Origin: Bryobacterales bacterium
GTDB taxonomy: Bacteria; Acidobacteriota; Terriglobia; Bryobacterales; Bryobacteraceae
NCBI GenBank assembly: GCA_009697505.1
Contig: SHUD01000002.1
Coordinates: forward strand, 1 to 64,000
DNA: 64,000 nucleotides
Direction: 5' to 3'
The notes under the pieces were generated by a model that worked only from the letters and a program-made list of their open reading frames with translations, was not told the DNA's origin and did no database searches. This document shows, one piece after another, positions 41,911 through 50,964 of the stretch. The position numbers and the translations under genes were made by a program. Each line of letters starts with the position of its first letter. Position 1 is the first letter of the stretch.

Positions 41911-42063
41911 TTATCCTACGTTTGGCATTGGACGAGATGGGTCTTTCTTCATGGGTGGCGCTATGACCACCTGCTTAAGTAGTTTCTCGAATTTTCGATA
42001 TCCCGGCGGTTTTTTGGGCGGTGTCTGCTTTTCTTCCACGGCCTTCTCGTTTGGCTTTGACAT
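41911..42063 (-). CDS. Small IS1595 accessory ORF
   Basis: A 50-residue basic protein starting MSKPNEKAVEEKQTPPKK with a PGYRKFEKLLKQVVIAPP core. It begins 5 bp after the transposase stop on the same strand, inside the element. Similar small KFxxLxxxVxxxP proteins follow some IS1595 transposases in my memory, but that cannot be checked here. Possible role in regulating transposition; not shown. Confidence 0.5.
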   Translation of the reverse strand: MSKPNEKAVEEKQTPPKKPPGYRKFEKLLKQVVIAPPMKKDPSRPMPNVG

Positions 42064-42068
42064 CCGAG

Positions 42069-42999
42069 CTACCCCCTCACCTGATTGTAGGTTAGGCGTT
42101 TTCCGGCTACGCAATTCAGCACCATGTGGAAGCGTTCAGCGTCAGTCGCCTTGCGCTCATTGAAACGGAATGATTGTTCATCAAGGTAACGGAACAAATG
42201 GAACGGCTCGACACTAACATACGTGCCCTTGATGGCTCGCTTCAGGAGACTCCAGAAGTTCTCCATGCGGTTCGTGTGAACAACGCCGTCAACATACGCT
42301 TCGGCATGGTCAATGACTTTGTGCGTGTACTCGCTAAGGCCGTCGTAAGACTTCAGCGCATCGGTGTACACATGCGATCCGGTTTCAACGTTCGTTCTCC
42401 CGCACGTGACGTTGCAGTTCGCCTTTGCGCCGCGTCGTGACGTGGTGCGTGCGGACCTTGCCAGTCTCGCGTTCGAGCATACCGAACACAATCGCCTTGC
42501 CCATAGGTCCGCGTCCGCGAATCTTTTCTTCCCGCTTGTGCGCGTGCATGAAGCGAGCCTTACCGCCGATGAAAGTCTCGTCAGCTTCAATCGTACCCGT
42601 CATCTTGTTGATAGATCCGGTGTGCATCGCGTGGCGGATGCGTTGCAGCATGAACCACGCCGAACGCTGCGTCACTTTGATATCCTTCGCCAGTTCGTAA
42701 GAACTGATTCCGTTCTTGCAGTTGGCAAGCAGCCACATGGCCGTCAGCCATTTATCCAGACCAATAGCGGAATCCTCGAAGATTGTTCCGACTTTGACGG
42801 AGAACTGCTTGCGGCATTCAAGGCAGGTCCACATAAGCCGAGTCTTGAGGAACGAGAGCCGTTTCCCCTCGCAACGGGGACACATCGGACCCTTGGACCA
42901 CTTAGCTTTGGAGACAGTTTCCAAGCACACCATTGGGTCCGAAAAGTACCGAATAGCGTCCATCAAACCACTCTTATGATTGAGGTTAACTGTTTCCAT
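42069..42999 (-). pseudogene. IS1595-family (ISXO2-like) transposase, frameshifted
   Basis: The N-terminal part has an IS1595 zinc-binding pair (CPRCEGKR, CLECRKQF), the helical SAWFMLQRIRHAMHTG and the first acidic motif EADETFIGG. The frame ends at RHVRENER. The next frame carries ETGSHVYTDALKSYDG with the second Asp, and VHTNRMENFWSLLKRAIKGT with the third catalytic motif, ending at 42069. The break is a tandem duplication of AACG (complement of 42389-42396): removing one copy restores ENVETGSH exactly. The insertion is therefore recent and simple. The ATG 42999 has no ribosome-binding site; the transcript may be leaderless. Confidence 0.9.
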
Positions 43000-43005
43000 G
43001 AGCCG

Positions 43006-43034
43006 ATATTACCATAATGGTATATGTGAGTCAA
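43006..43034 (-). promoter_or_regulatory. Transposase promoter partly in right terminal repeat
   Basis: On the reverse strand TTGACT (complement of 43029-43034) and TAATAT (complement of 43006-43011) are spaced 17 bp. The -35 lies in the terminal repeat. Initiation is expected near 42999, the A of the transposase ATG, so the mRNA would be leaderless. Confidence 0.6.
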
Positions 43035-43047
43035 GTGATTTGTTTCC
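43024..43047 (-). repeat. IS1595 right terminal inverted repeat
   Basis: Read outward to inward on the reverse strand: GGAAACAAATCACTTGACTC then ACAT. The TG at positions 15-16, absent from the left end, belongs to the transposase -35. Confidence 0.85.
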
Positions 43048-43213
43048 CTTATTGGGGCACAGGATCTTAATCTCGCGTAGGGAATTTGTTGGCTGGATGA
43101 AGGTGGCAGCTTGGGTCCAGCCCCCCACCGCTCTGGGGCAATACTTTAGGGTATGATACGCAGCAACTTAGGCGCTGAACCCACGGTTGCGCCCCACTGC
43201 CAAAAGAGCTATA

Positions 43214-43241
43214 TTCACTAAGGTTAGAGTTCAAGTATAAT
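43214..43241 (+). promoter_or_regulatory. Candidate promoter of the DUF1592 cluster
   Basis: TATAAT (43236-43241) is a perfect -10. TTCACT (43214-43219) is a 4/6 -35 with 16-bp spacing. It points into the DUF1592 gene. The leader would be about 45 nt to ATG 43292. The rest of 43056-43291 shows nothing recognisable. Confidence 0.45.
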
Positions 43242-43291
43242 TTGGGTGCACGGAAATGGCTCTAAGTGTAGGTGTTGCGGGAGGATTGGGA

Positions 43292-45664
43292 ATGGCGTTG
43301 ATATCGTTCACGATATCCAGATCGGCTCAGGTAGCGGCGGCGCTGTTTGTGAGCGGCGTTTTGGCCGCGGGTGCGCCCCAACAAACTTCCGCGGGTTCCG
43401 GTGCGGTATCCGCCAATCGCGCTCTGATCAATCAGTATTGCGTGGCTTGTCACAACGAGAAGCTGAAAACGGCGGGCATCGAGCTCACCACTCCCAACGT
43501 AGACAATGTGGCCGAGCATCCCGAGGTGTGGGAGAAGGTGCTGCGCAAGACCCGGCCCCGGTACATGCCGCCGCAAGGCATGCCGCGGCCGAGCGAGGCC
43601 GCCTACGATAATTTGATTTCCTACCTGGAGCGCTCCCTGGATCAGGCGGAGACTTCCAAGCCGAATCCCGGCCGCACGGAAACCTTCCGCCGCATGAACC
43701 GGACCGAATACCAGAACGCGATTCGCGATCTGCTGGGCCTGCAAATGGACGTAGTCGCGCTGCTGCCGGCCGACGATTCCAGTTATGGTTTTGACAACGT
43801 CACGGTCGGCGAACTCACGCCCACGTTGCTCGAACGGTATCTCGCGGTTGCCCAGAAGATCAGCCGCATAGCCATTGGCGGACCGATCCGGTCCCCGGGC
43901 GGGGATACCATCGTGGTGCCGCCGGATCTCACGCAAGAGAAGCATTTCGACCAATTGCCCTTTGGTACGCGCGGCGGCACGGTGGTGAACTACACGTTCC
44001 CGCTGGATGCCGAGTACACCATCCAGATCCGGCTGTCCCGCGACCGCAACGAACGCGTCGAAGGTTTGCGTGGACCCGAGCAAGTAGAACTGATGATGGA
44101 CGGCGAGCGCATAAAGGTATTCACGGTTCAGCCGCCGCCCGGACAGGATCACGGGGCCGTGGACAAGGATCTGGTGGTGCGCATTCCCGTGAAAGCCGGT
44201 CCGCACGCGATTGGGGCCTCCTTCTTGAAGAAGACCGGCGCCTTGCTCGAAACCGAGCGGCAGCCGTATCAAGCGCATTACAATTTGGACCGCCATCCGC
44301 GGGTGCAGCCAGCGCTCTATTCCGTTTCTGTAATAGGTCCGTACGAAGCCAAGGGGCCTGGAGACACACCCAGCCGCCGCAAGATTTTCGTTTGCCGTCC
44401 CGCCAAGCCGGCCGACGAGGATGTGTGCGCCAAGAAAGTACTTTCGACCTTTGCCCGGCGGGCGTACCGGCGTCCGGTGGTCGATGCCGATCTGGAAGCT
44501 CCGCTGCGCTTTTATAAGGAAGGCAAGAAGACCGGCGGATTTGAAGGTGGCGTCGAAATGGCGCTGCGGGCCATGCTGGTCAGTCCCGAATTCCTGTTCC
44601 GCGTGGAGCAGGATCCCGCCAGCGTCGCTCCCAACACGGCTTACAAGTTAAGTGACGTGGATCTGGCCTCGCGCCTCTCCTTCTTCCTGTGGAGCAGCAT
44701 CCCGGACGAAGAACTGTTGGATCTGGCCATTGCCAAGAAACTCAGCAACCCGCAGATGCTCGAAAAGCAGGTGCGCAGGATGCTGGCGGATTCGCGTTCC
44801 GAAGCTATGGTCAACAGCTTCGCGAATCAATGGCTGTACCTGCGGAACCTGGTCTCGACGATTCCCGACGGACGCATCTTCCCGGACTTCGACGACAACC
44901 TGCGGCAGTCCATGAAGCGCGAGACCGAGATGTTCTTTGAGAGCATCATGCGCGAGGATCGCAGCCTTCTGGACTTGCTCAGCGCCAACTACTCCTTTGT
45001 GAATGAGCGGCTGGCCAAGCACTACGGCATTCCGAATATTTACGGCAGCCAGTTCCGGAGGATTACGTTTGACGCGAATTCCAATCGTGGCGGCTTGTTC
45101 GGCCAAGCCAGTATTCTGGCGGTAACGTCCTATCCGGACCGCACTTCACCGGTGATCCGCGGGAAGTGGATCCTGTCTAATATTGTGGGCACGCCCCCGC
45201 CTCCGCCCCCGCCCAACGTGCCGCCGCTCAAGGACAACGGCGCGACGGGAAAGATCATGACCATGCGTGAGCGCATGGCGCAGCACCGGGCCAATCCGCC
45301 CTGTTCCGGATGCCATCGCGTGATGGATCCGGTGGGCTTCGCTCTAGAAAATTACGACGCCGTGGGTAGCTACCGCACGCAGGATACGGGGTTGCCGATT
45401 GACGCCTCCGGAAACCTCCCCGACGGGAACGTGTTTACCGGGAAAGAGGGCCTGAAGAAGGCGATTTTGGAGCGCCCGGAGATGTTCGTTACGACCGCAA
45501 CGGAGAAACTCCTCACCTACGCTTTGGGTCGAGGACTGGAAGCTTATGACGCAGCCGCTATCCGCAAGATCTTGCGGGATGCGCGCGCCGGTAACTATCG
45601 TTTTTCAAGCCTGGTGCTCGGGGTTGTGAACAGCACGCCATTTCAAATGAGGAGATCGCAATGA
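43292..45664 (+). CDS. DUF1592/DUF1588/DUF1585-type exported cytochrome-like protein
   Basis: A 790-residue exported protein with the multi-domain layout DUF1587-DUF1592-DUF1595-DUF1588-DUF1585 known from planctomycetes and Acidobacteriota. A signal-like N-terminus (VAAALFVSGVLAAGA) precedes a heme-binding CxxCH (Cys50, Cys53, His54 in YCVACHNEK). A second CxxCH (PCSGCH) sits near residue 670, before DPVGFALENYDAVG. NRTEYQNAIRDLLGL and SRLSFFLWSSIPDEELL mark DUF1587/DUF1592. I chose ATG 43292 because GGGAGG (43279-43284) precedes it. The stop overlaps the DUF1552 start in an ATGA. Substrate unknown; redox chemistry at the cell surface is likely. Confidence 0.88.
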   Translation: MALISFTISRSAQVAAALFVSGVLAAGAPQQTSAGSGAVSANRALINQYCVACHNEKLKTAGIELTTPNVDNVAEHPEVWEKVLRKTRPRYMPPQGMPRPSEAAYDNLISYLERSLDQAETSKPNPGRTETFRRMNRTEYQNAIRDLLGLQMDVVALLPADDSSYGFDNVTVGELTPTLLERYLAVAQKISRIAIGGPIRSPGGDTIVVPPDLTQEKHFDQLPFGTRGGTVVNYTFPLDAEYTIQIRLSRDRNERVEGLRGPEQVELMMDGERIKVFTVQPPPGQDHGAVDKDLVVRIPVKAGPHAIGASFLKKTGALLETERQPYQAHYNLDRHPRVQPALYSVSVIGPYEAKGPGDTPSRRKIFVCRPAKPADEDVCAKKVLSTFARRAYRRPVVDADLEAPLRFYKEGKKTGGFEGGVEMALRAMLVSPEFLFRVEQDPASVAPNTAYKLSDVDLASRLSFFLWSSIPDEELLDLAIAKKLSNPQMLEKQVRRMLADSRSEAMVNSFANQWLYLRNLVSTIPDGRIFPDFDDNLRQSMKRETEMFFESIMREDRSLLDLLSANYSFVNERLAKHYGIPNIYGSQFRRITFDANSNRGGLFGQASILAVTSYPDRTSPVIRGKWILSNIVGTPPPPPPPNVPPLKDNGATGKIMTMRERMAQHRANPPCSGCHRVMDPVGFALENYDAVGSYRTQDTGLPIDASGNLPDGNVFTGKEGLKKAILERPEMFVTTATEKLLTYALGRGLEAYDAAAIRKILRDARAGNYRFSSLVLGVVNSTPFQMRRSQ

Positions 45665-47016
45665 TTATCACGAAGAAAGCTTTGGATCGCCGGACGTTTT
45701 TGCGGGGCACGGGCGCCGTCGTCGCGCTTCCCTTGCTGGATGCCATGGTGCCTGCGTTTACCGCTCAGGCGGCGACCGCGGCCAACCCGGTCCGGCGCAT
45801 GGGTTTTGTGTACGTCCCCATGGGATGTGCCGGCGCCACTGCGGGCCCCATTAAATATTGGACTCCTGCCACCGAAGGCCGCCTGACCGAACTTTCGGCC
45901 ACGCTGAGTCCGTTGACGCCGTTCCTGGACCAGGTGACGGTGCTGAGCAACCTCGAGCTGAAGAATTCCTACTCGCCGGGTAACCACGCCACCTCGAACT
46001 GCGGATTCTTGAGCGCCGCTAAGGCCAAGATGACCGAAGGCAGCGACTACGAACTGGCGACCACGGTCGATCAGCTCATCGCCAAGCAGATCGGCAAGGA
46101 AACGCGTTTGCCGTCGCTCGAACTCGCCATGGACCTGTTGACCCCGGTGGGCAACTGCGACAACGGCTATGCCTGCGTGTACCAGAACAACCTATCCTGG
46201 TCCTCGCCCACCACGCCGCTGCCCGCTGAAGCCAATCCGCGCATCGTGTTTGAGCGCCTGTTCGGCGACGGCGGAACCGCCACCGATCGCGCTTCGGAAC
46301 TGCACAAGAACGGCAGCATCCTCGACTGGGTGACGGAAGACATGTCGCGGTTGCAGCGGAAGCTTGGCGCCGGCGACAAAAACCGCGTCAGCAAGTATCT
46401 GGATACGATCCGCGAGCTCGAGCGCCGCATCCAGAAGGCTGAAGAGCAGACCGTGACCACCGTGCTGCCGGATTTGGACCGTCCCGTGGGCGTACCAGCC
46501 ACTTACGCCGACCATGCCAAATTGATGTTTGATCTGCAGGTGCTGGCATTGCAAGCCGACGTGACCCGCGTGCTCAGCTTCCAGTTGGCTCGCGAAACCA
46601 GTACGCGCACGTATCCGGAAATCGGCGTGCCCGACGCGCATCACCCCACTTCGCACCACACCAACAGCCCGGACAAGCTGGCCAAGCTGGCCAAGATCAA
46701 CAACTATCACGTTTCCCTGTTCGCCTACTTCCTGGATAAGCTGAAGAACGCCCAGGATGGCGATGGCACGCTGCTGGATCACACGATGATGATGTATGGC
46801 AGCGGCATGGGCAATCCCGATGTGCATGACCACGTCAACCTGCCGATCGTATTGGTGGGCGGCGGCGCGGGCAAGCTCAAGGGCGGACGCCACATTAAGT
46901 ACGCCGAGCCGACTCCGCTGGCCAACCTGCACCTCACCTTGCTCGAGAAGAACGGCATCCACATGGAGCGTTTCGCCGACAGCAAGGGCAGAGTGGATCA
47001 GTTGCTGTCTCTCTAA
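45661..47016 (+). CDS. Tat-exported DUF1552 protein
   Basis: A 451-residue DUF1552 family protein, the usual partner of DUF1592 proteins. The N-terminus is a twin-arginine signal (DRRTFLRGTGAVVALPLLD), so it is exported folded. The core has MGFVYVPMGC, SPGNHATSNCGFLS, FQLARETSTRTYPEIGVPDAHHPTSHH (kept as two stretches, FQLARETSTRTYPEIG and PDAHHPTSHH) and MMYGSGMGNPDVHDHVNLP. These His/Asp-rich segments resemble alkaline-phosphatase-like metal sites, but activity is unproven. It is coupled to the DUF1592 gene by ATGA; the pair probably acts together. Confidence 0.88.
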   Translation: MIITKKALDRRTFLRGTGAVVALPLLDAMVPAFTAQAATAANPVRRMGFVYVPMGCAGATAGPIKYWTPATEGRLTELSATLSPLTPFLDQVTVLSNLELKNSYSPGNHATSNCGFLSAAKAKMTEGSDYELATTVDQLIAKQIGKETRLPSLELAMDLLTPVGNCDNGYACVYQNNLSWSSPTTPLPAEANPRIVFERLFGDGGTATDRASELHKNGSILDWVTEDMSRLQRKLGAGDKNRVSKYLDTIRELERRIQKAEEQTVTTVLPDLDRPVGVPATYADHAKLMFDLQVLALQADVTRVLSFQLARETSTRTYPEIGVPDAHHPTSHHTNSPDKLAKLAKINNYHVSLFAYFLDKLKNAQDGDGTLLDHTMMMYGSGMGNPDVHDHVNLPIVLVGGGAGKLKGGRHIKYAEPTPLANLHLTLLEKNGIHMERFADSKGRVDQLLSL

Positions 47017-47049
47017 GGGAGACACGCCGGAGACGGAAGGAGACTAGAG

Positions 47050-48561
47050 ATGGATTCGCGATACTCCCGTGGGCTGGCCTCATCCTTTATGGTGGCCGGG
47101 TTCCTGACGGCGGCTCTCACCGCGGCGCCCGCGGCTACCAAACTGGTGGACGCCGTGAAGAACACCGACAAGGCCACCACGCGGGCGCTACTCAAACAGC
47201 GCGCCGACGTCAACGCTCCCGATGTGGACGGTACAACGGCACTGCACTGGGCCGTCCGCATGGACGACGTCGAAACCGCGGACCTGTTAATCAAGGGTGG
47301 CGCCAACGTCAAGGCGGTGAATCGCTATAACGTCACCCCGTTGTCGCTGGCCTCTGAAAACGGCAACGCGGCCATGATCGATCTCCTGCTCAAGGCGGGC
47401 GCGGATCCGAACGCGGCGTTGGCGGGAGGCGAGACTCCTCTAATGACGGCCGCGCGCACCGGCAAAGTGGATGCCGTCAAGACTCTGCTGACGCACAAGG
47501 CGGATGTGAATGCCAAGGAAGGCGAAGGGCAGACGGCGCTGATGTGGGCGGCGGCGGAAGGCAACACCGAAGCTGCGACCATGCTGCTGGAATTCGGCGC
47601 CGACAGCAAAGCCGTTTCCAACGGCGGTTTCACGCCGCTGCTGTTCGCGGTGCGGGAAGGCCGCTTGGACACGGTGAAAGCCCTCATTAAGGCTGGTGCG
47701 AATCCGAACGACACCATCGGCCGTTCGAAAGCCTCGGTTTTCCGCATCAAGAATTACACCATTGCGGGATCGGGAGCTTTGCTGCTGGCTGTTGAAAACG
47801 GTCATTTTGAGATGGCTTCGTACCTGCTCGATGCCGGGGCGGACCCGAATGGAACTGCCCGCGGCTGGACCGCGCTGCATGCGATCACCTGGGTGCGCAA
47901 GCCGGGCTCGGGCAGCAATGACCCCGCTCCGATTGGCTCGGGCAACGTGGACAGCATCGCGCTGGTCAAGAAGCTGGTGGCCAAGGGCGCCAACCTCAAC
48001 GCCACCATGACTCGCCGCTGGCCCGCGGGCTACACGGTTCTGAATATGCAAGGCGCGACTCCCTTCCTGATGGCCGCGCGTACGGGCGATGCCGAGTTAC
48101 TGAAGCTGTTGGCGGAATTGGGCGCCGATACCAAGAAACCAAATGCCGATGGGACCACGCCGGCCATGGTCGCCGCGGGCGTGGGCACGCGGTCGCCGGG
48201 AGAAGATCCGGGAACGGAGAAAGAAGTTGTGGACGCCCTGAAGGTGCTGGTGGACCTGAAGGCGGATCTGAACGCCGTCGACAAGAACGGCGAAACCGTG
48301 ATGCACGGAGCCGCTTACAAACAGCTTCCCGCGGTTGCGCAATACCTGTATGATGCCGGCGCGAAGACCAGCGTATGGAACACCAAGAACAAGGATAAGT
48401 GGACTCCTTTGCGCGTCGCCGAAGGCGTTCATAGAACCGGCAACTTGAGAGCCTCGGCTGCCACCGCCACGGTGCTGAAGGAAATTATGACCAAAGAGGG
48501 TCTGTCCACCGTGGTGGAGCCGGAAGAAGAGACGGCTGGCGAACATCGGGCACAGCAGTGA
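47050..48561 (+). CDS. Exported ankyrin-repeat protein
   Basis: A 503-residue protein with a hydrophobic N-terminus (SFMVAGFLTAALTAAPAA), likely a signal peptide, followed by about nine ankyrin repeats. Examples are DGTTALHWAVRMDDVETADL, NVTPLSLASENGNAAMIDLL and GGETPLMTAARTGKVDAVKT. The C-terminal 40 residues are charged. Ankyrin arrays mediate protein-protein contact. It follows DUF1552 by 33 bp with a purine-rich GGAAGGAGA upstream, so it is probably in the same transcript and may scaffold the neighbouring exported proteins. Confidence 0.88.
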   Translation: MDSRYSRGLASSFMVAGFLTAALTAAPAATKLVDAVKNTDKATTRALLKQRADVNAPDVDGTTALHWAVRMDDVETADLLIKGGANVKAVNRYNVTPLSLASENGNAAMIDLLLKAGADPNAALAGGETPLMTAARTGKVDAVKTLLTHKADVNAKEGEGQTALMWAAAEGNTEAATMLLEFGADSKAVSNGGFTPLLFAVREGRLDTVKALIKAGANPNDTIGRSKASVFRIKNYTIAGSGALLLAVENGHFEMASYLLDAGADPNGTARGWTALHAITWVRKPGSGSNDPAPIGSGNVDSIALVKKLVAKGANLNATMTRRWPAGYTVLNMQGATPFLMAARTGDAELLKLLAELGADTKKPNADGTTPAMVAAGVGTRSPGEDPGTEKEVVDALKVLVDLKADLNAVDKNGETVMHGAAYKQLPAVAQYLYDAGAKTSVWNTKNKDKWTPLRVAEGVHRTGNLRASAATATVLKEIMTKEGLSTVVEPEEETAGEHRAQQ

Positions 48562-48614
48562 ATGGTAGCCGGGCGACACCGGCGTATAAGAGTGATATGA
48601 TTCCGTGGAGCGAT

Positions 48615-49418
48615 ATGCGCTTAACCAGGACGCGAACGATTTCTAGAGTGGTGATAGCGGCCGCCATGTCGCTGGCTGTGTGTCACGCGCAAGGCTATCG
48701 GGCGCCTCGCACCGCGGATGGCAAACCCAACTTCAACGGTATATGGCAGGCGGTGAATACCGCGAACTGGGATGTGGAAGCCCACTCGGCTCGGCCGCCA
48801 CACTTTTCCGGGATGGGCGCGGCCGGTGCTGAACCGGGCGGACTAGGTGTAGTGGAAGGCGGCACGATTCCCTACTTGCCCGCGGCGCTGGCGAAGAAGA
48901 AAGAGAACTTCACCAACCGGCTCGCGCTGGATCCGGAAACCAAGTGCTACATGCCGGGGGTTCCGCGGGCGGCTTATATGCCGTTCCCGTTTCAGATCAT
49001 CCAGTCCACCAACAAAATCCTGATCGCCTATGAGTACGCGAGTACGGAGCGGCTGGTCAATATGGGTAAGCCGATCGTCCCGCCCGACAGCAGTTGGATG
49101 GGACAATCCAACGGACGCTTTGAAGGCGAAACGCTGGTGGTGGACGCGACGGGTTTTAACGATCAGACCTGGTTTGACCGCGCCGGGAATTACCATGGCG
49201 AGGATCTTCATGTGGTCGAGCGTTACACGATGGTCAGTCCCGATGTCATAAATTACGAAGCGACCATTGAGGACCCCAAGACTTTCTCGCGGACCTGGAA
49301 GATCAGCATGCCACTCTACCGCCGCCAGGAAAAAAACATGCAGTTGTCTGAATTTAAGTGTGTCGAGTTTGCCGAAGAATTGATGTATGGGCATCTGCGC
49401 AAGCAGCCCAGCAAGTAA
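48615..49418 (+). CDS. Secreted protein, TADGKPDLSGxW family (copy 3)
   Basis: A 267-residue exported protein. It has the signal peptide RTRTISRVVIAAAMSLAVCHA, then RTADGKPNFNGIWQAV, EGETLVVDATGFNDQTWFDR and NYEATIEDPKTFSRTW. It has the same overall plan as the other copies but a longer N-terminal loop (residues about 45-80). I chose ATG 48615 because GTGGAG precedes it; starts at 48558 or 48597 are open. It follows the ankyrin gene directly, likely in one transcript. Confidence 0.75.
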   Translation: MRLTRTRTISRVVIAAAMSLAVCHAQGYRAPRTADGKPNFNGIWQAVNTANWDVEAHSARPPHFSGMGAAGAEPGGLGVVEGGTIPYLPAALAKKKENFTNRLALDPETKCYMPGVPRAAYMPFPFQIIQSTNKILIAYEYASTERLVNMGKPIVPPDSSWMGQSNGRFEGETLVVDATGFNDQTWFDRAGNYHGEDLHVVERYTMVSPDVINYEATIEDPKTFSRTWKISMPLYRRQEKNMQLSEFKCVEFAEELMYGHLRKQPSK

Positions 49419-49440
49419 AGACAGAAAAGGGAGATCAAAA

Positions 49441-50421
49441 ATGCATAAGGTGTGCGCTTCGATGACTGTCATTGTCGGTCTGTTGCTCGGTACCGCGCTG
49501 GTATCCGCGCAGGCCTTGAAGCCGGCCCCAGCTGCCAAGAATTCGACCTGGGTGCAAGGGAAGACTCCGGATGGCCAACCCGATTTCCAGGGAACCTGGA
49601 CCAACGCCACGATGATTCCGCTGGAGCGGACCAAGCAAATGGCAGGGAAAGAATTTTATACGGCGGAGGAAAAGGCCGCGATGGACGCCAAGCCGCTGAA
49701 GCCCGTCGGTTCGGCGCTCGAACAACATTATGATCTGGCCCAGTTTGGTCTGGACCGGACCCAGGGCAAGTTCGCGCCCAGCCTGCGCACTTCGCTCGTA
49801 ATTGGACCCGAGGGAAGGTTGCCTGCCTTTATACCGGAAGCTCAGAAGCGGGTTGCCGCCAAGACTGCCGCTTTCAGGGGGCACGAGGCCGATGCGCCGG
49901 AAAGCCGCAACTTGGGCGAGCGCTGCATCGTAAACAACGCCGCGGGTCCGCCGATGATGCCCTCCGGCTATAACAACGACATGGAAATCGTGCAAGGTCC
50001 GGGCTACGTCGCCATCACGCAGGAAATGATTCACGACACGCGGATCATTCCTCTGGACGGCCGTCCCCACGTTTCGCAGAACATCCGCAAGTATCGCGGC
50101 GACTCCGTCGGACGCTGGGAAGGCAATACGCTGGTGGTGGACACCACGAATTTCAACGACAACGTCGCATTCAACCGGATTCCGGTGACCCGCGACATGC
50201 ACGTCATCGAGCGCTTCACCCGTACCGGCCCGGGCTCCATCGTCTATCAGTTCACAGTCGAGGATAAGGGAACCTGGGAGAAGCCGTGGACCGCGGAAAT
50301 CACCATGGGAACGGCTCCCGGCCAGCTTTACGAATACGCCTGCCACGAAGCCAATCATTCCATGGAGAACCTGCTGAGTTCCGCCCGCAACAATGAGAAG
50401 GAAGCGGCGGCGAAGAAGTAG
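49441..50421 (+). CDS. Secreted protein, TADGKPDLSGxW family (copy 4)
   Basis: A 326-residue exported protein. Signal peptide MTVIVGLLLGTALVSAQA is followed by VQGKTPDGQPDFQGTWTNAT, PPMMPSGYNNDMEIVQGPGY, GNTLVVDTTNFNDN and a conserved C-terminal YEYACHEANHSMENLLSSAR. It is the long subfamily. Its closest relative is the frameshifted gene 0.5 kb downstream, with which it shares most of the C-terminal half. Start ATG 49441 follows AAAAGGGAG. It lies 22 bp after copy 3. Confidence 0.82.
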   Translation: MHKVCASMTVIVGLLLGTALVSAQALKPAPAAKNSTWVQGKTPDGQPDFQGTWTNATMIPLERTKQMAGKEFYTAEEKAAMDAKPLKPVGSALEQHYDLAQFGLDRTQGKFAPSLRTSLVIGPEGRLPAFIPEAQKRVAAKTAAFRGHEADAPESRNLGERCIVNNAAGPPMMPSGYNNDMEIVQGPGYVAITQEMIHDTRIIPLDGRPHVSQNIRKYRGDSVGRWEGNTLVVDTTNFNDNVAFNRIPVTRDMHVIERFTRTGPGSIVYQFTVEDKGTWEKPWTAEITMGTAPGQLYEYACHEANHSMENLLSSARNNEKEAAAKK

Positions 50422-50435
50422 CTGGAGGTGCTGAT

Positions 50436-50861
50436 ATGAGAATGAAATTGTACTTTGCATTTGCCGCGCTCAGCGTCCTGACGGCGCTGCCGGTGTGGGC
50501 GCACCATTCCTTTGCCGCCGAGTTTGACGACAAGAAACCGCTCAAGCTTATCGGCACGGTGACAAAAATGGAGTGGACCAATCCGCATTCCTGGATCCAC
50601 ATTGACGTGAAAGGAACCGACGGAAAGGTCACGCCGTGGATGATTGAAGCCGGTAGCCCGAACGCGCTCTACCGGTTGGGTTACAACAAGAACATGCTGC
50701 CGGTAGGTACCGTGATCGTGGTCGACGGCTATCACGCCAAGGATAACTCCAACCGCGGCGTGGGCAAGGACCTCACGTTTATCGACGGCAAGCGGTTGTT
50801 CCTGGGCGGATCGGCGCCGGGTGCGCATGGCGACGCGCAGGATCCAGAGTCCAAGAAATAA
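50436..50861 (+). CDS. DUF6152 family exported protein
   Basis: A 141-residue exported protein. Signal peptide LYFAFAALSVLTALPVWA is followed by the AHHSFAAEFD start and MEWTNPHSWIHIDV core of the DUF6152 family, which has a small beta-barrel fold. GTVIVVDGYHAKDNSNRGVG and KRLFLGGSAPG complete it. The conserved His residues just after the signal could bind a metal. It lies 14 bp after copy 4, so it is probably co-expressed. Function unknown. Confidence 0.82.
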   Translation: MRMKLYFAFAALSVLTALPVWAHHSFAAEFDDKKPLKLIGTVTKMEWTNPHSWIHIDVKGTDGKVTPWMIEAGSPNALYRLGYNKNMLPVGTVIVVDGYHAKDNSNRGVGKDLTFIDGKRLFLGGSAPGAHGDAQDPESKK

Positions 50862-50883
50862 GCGAAATCAGCTCGTATTCCGG

Positions 50884-50919
50884 GCGCTCCCCTGGCACGA
50901 CGACGTGCCCGGGGAGCGC
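50884..50919 (+). terminator. Long hairpin, weak terminator or attenuator
   Basis: GCGCTCCCC (50884-50892) pairs with GGGGAGCGC (50911-50919), with an inner GGCACG/CGTGCC stem. Only a short CTTTCC follows, so termination would be partial. The stem sequence matches the strong terminator at 51973. Confidence 0.5.
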
Positions 50920-50964
50920 TTTCCGGTTAAGGACCGTAAGCTCAGTGATGGGAGGATTTGCCGT

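Larger units (their letters stand above)
41022..43047 (-). mobile_element. IS1595-family element with passenger genes, decayed
   Basis: A 2,026-bp element. The termini are 24-bp imperfect inverted repeats, 41022-41045 and 43024-43047, matching at 21 of 24 positions. They are flanked by CTTATTTG (41014-41021) and CTTATTGG (43048-43055), an 8-bp target duplication with one mismatch, as the IS1595 family makes. Three genes lie inside on the reverse strand: transposase (42069-42999), a small ORF (41911-42063) and a passenger membrane protein (41096-41861). Transposase and passenger both carry frameshifts, so it is probably inactive. Base composition is visibly lower in GC than the host genes. Confidence 0.88.
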
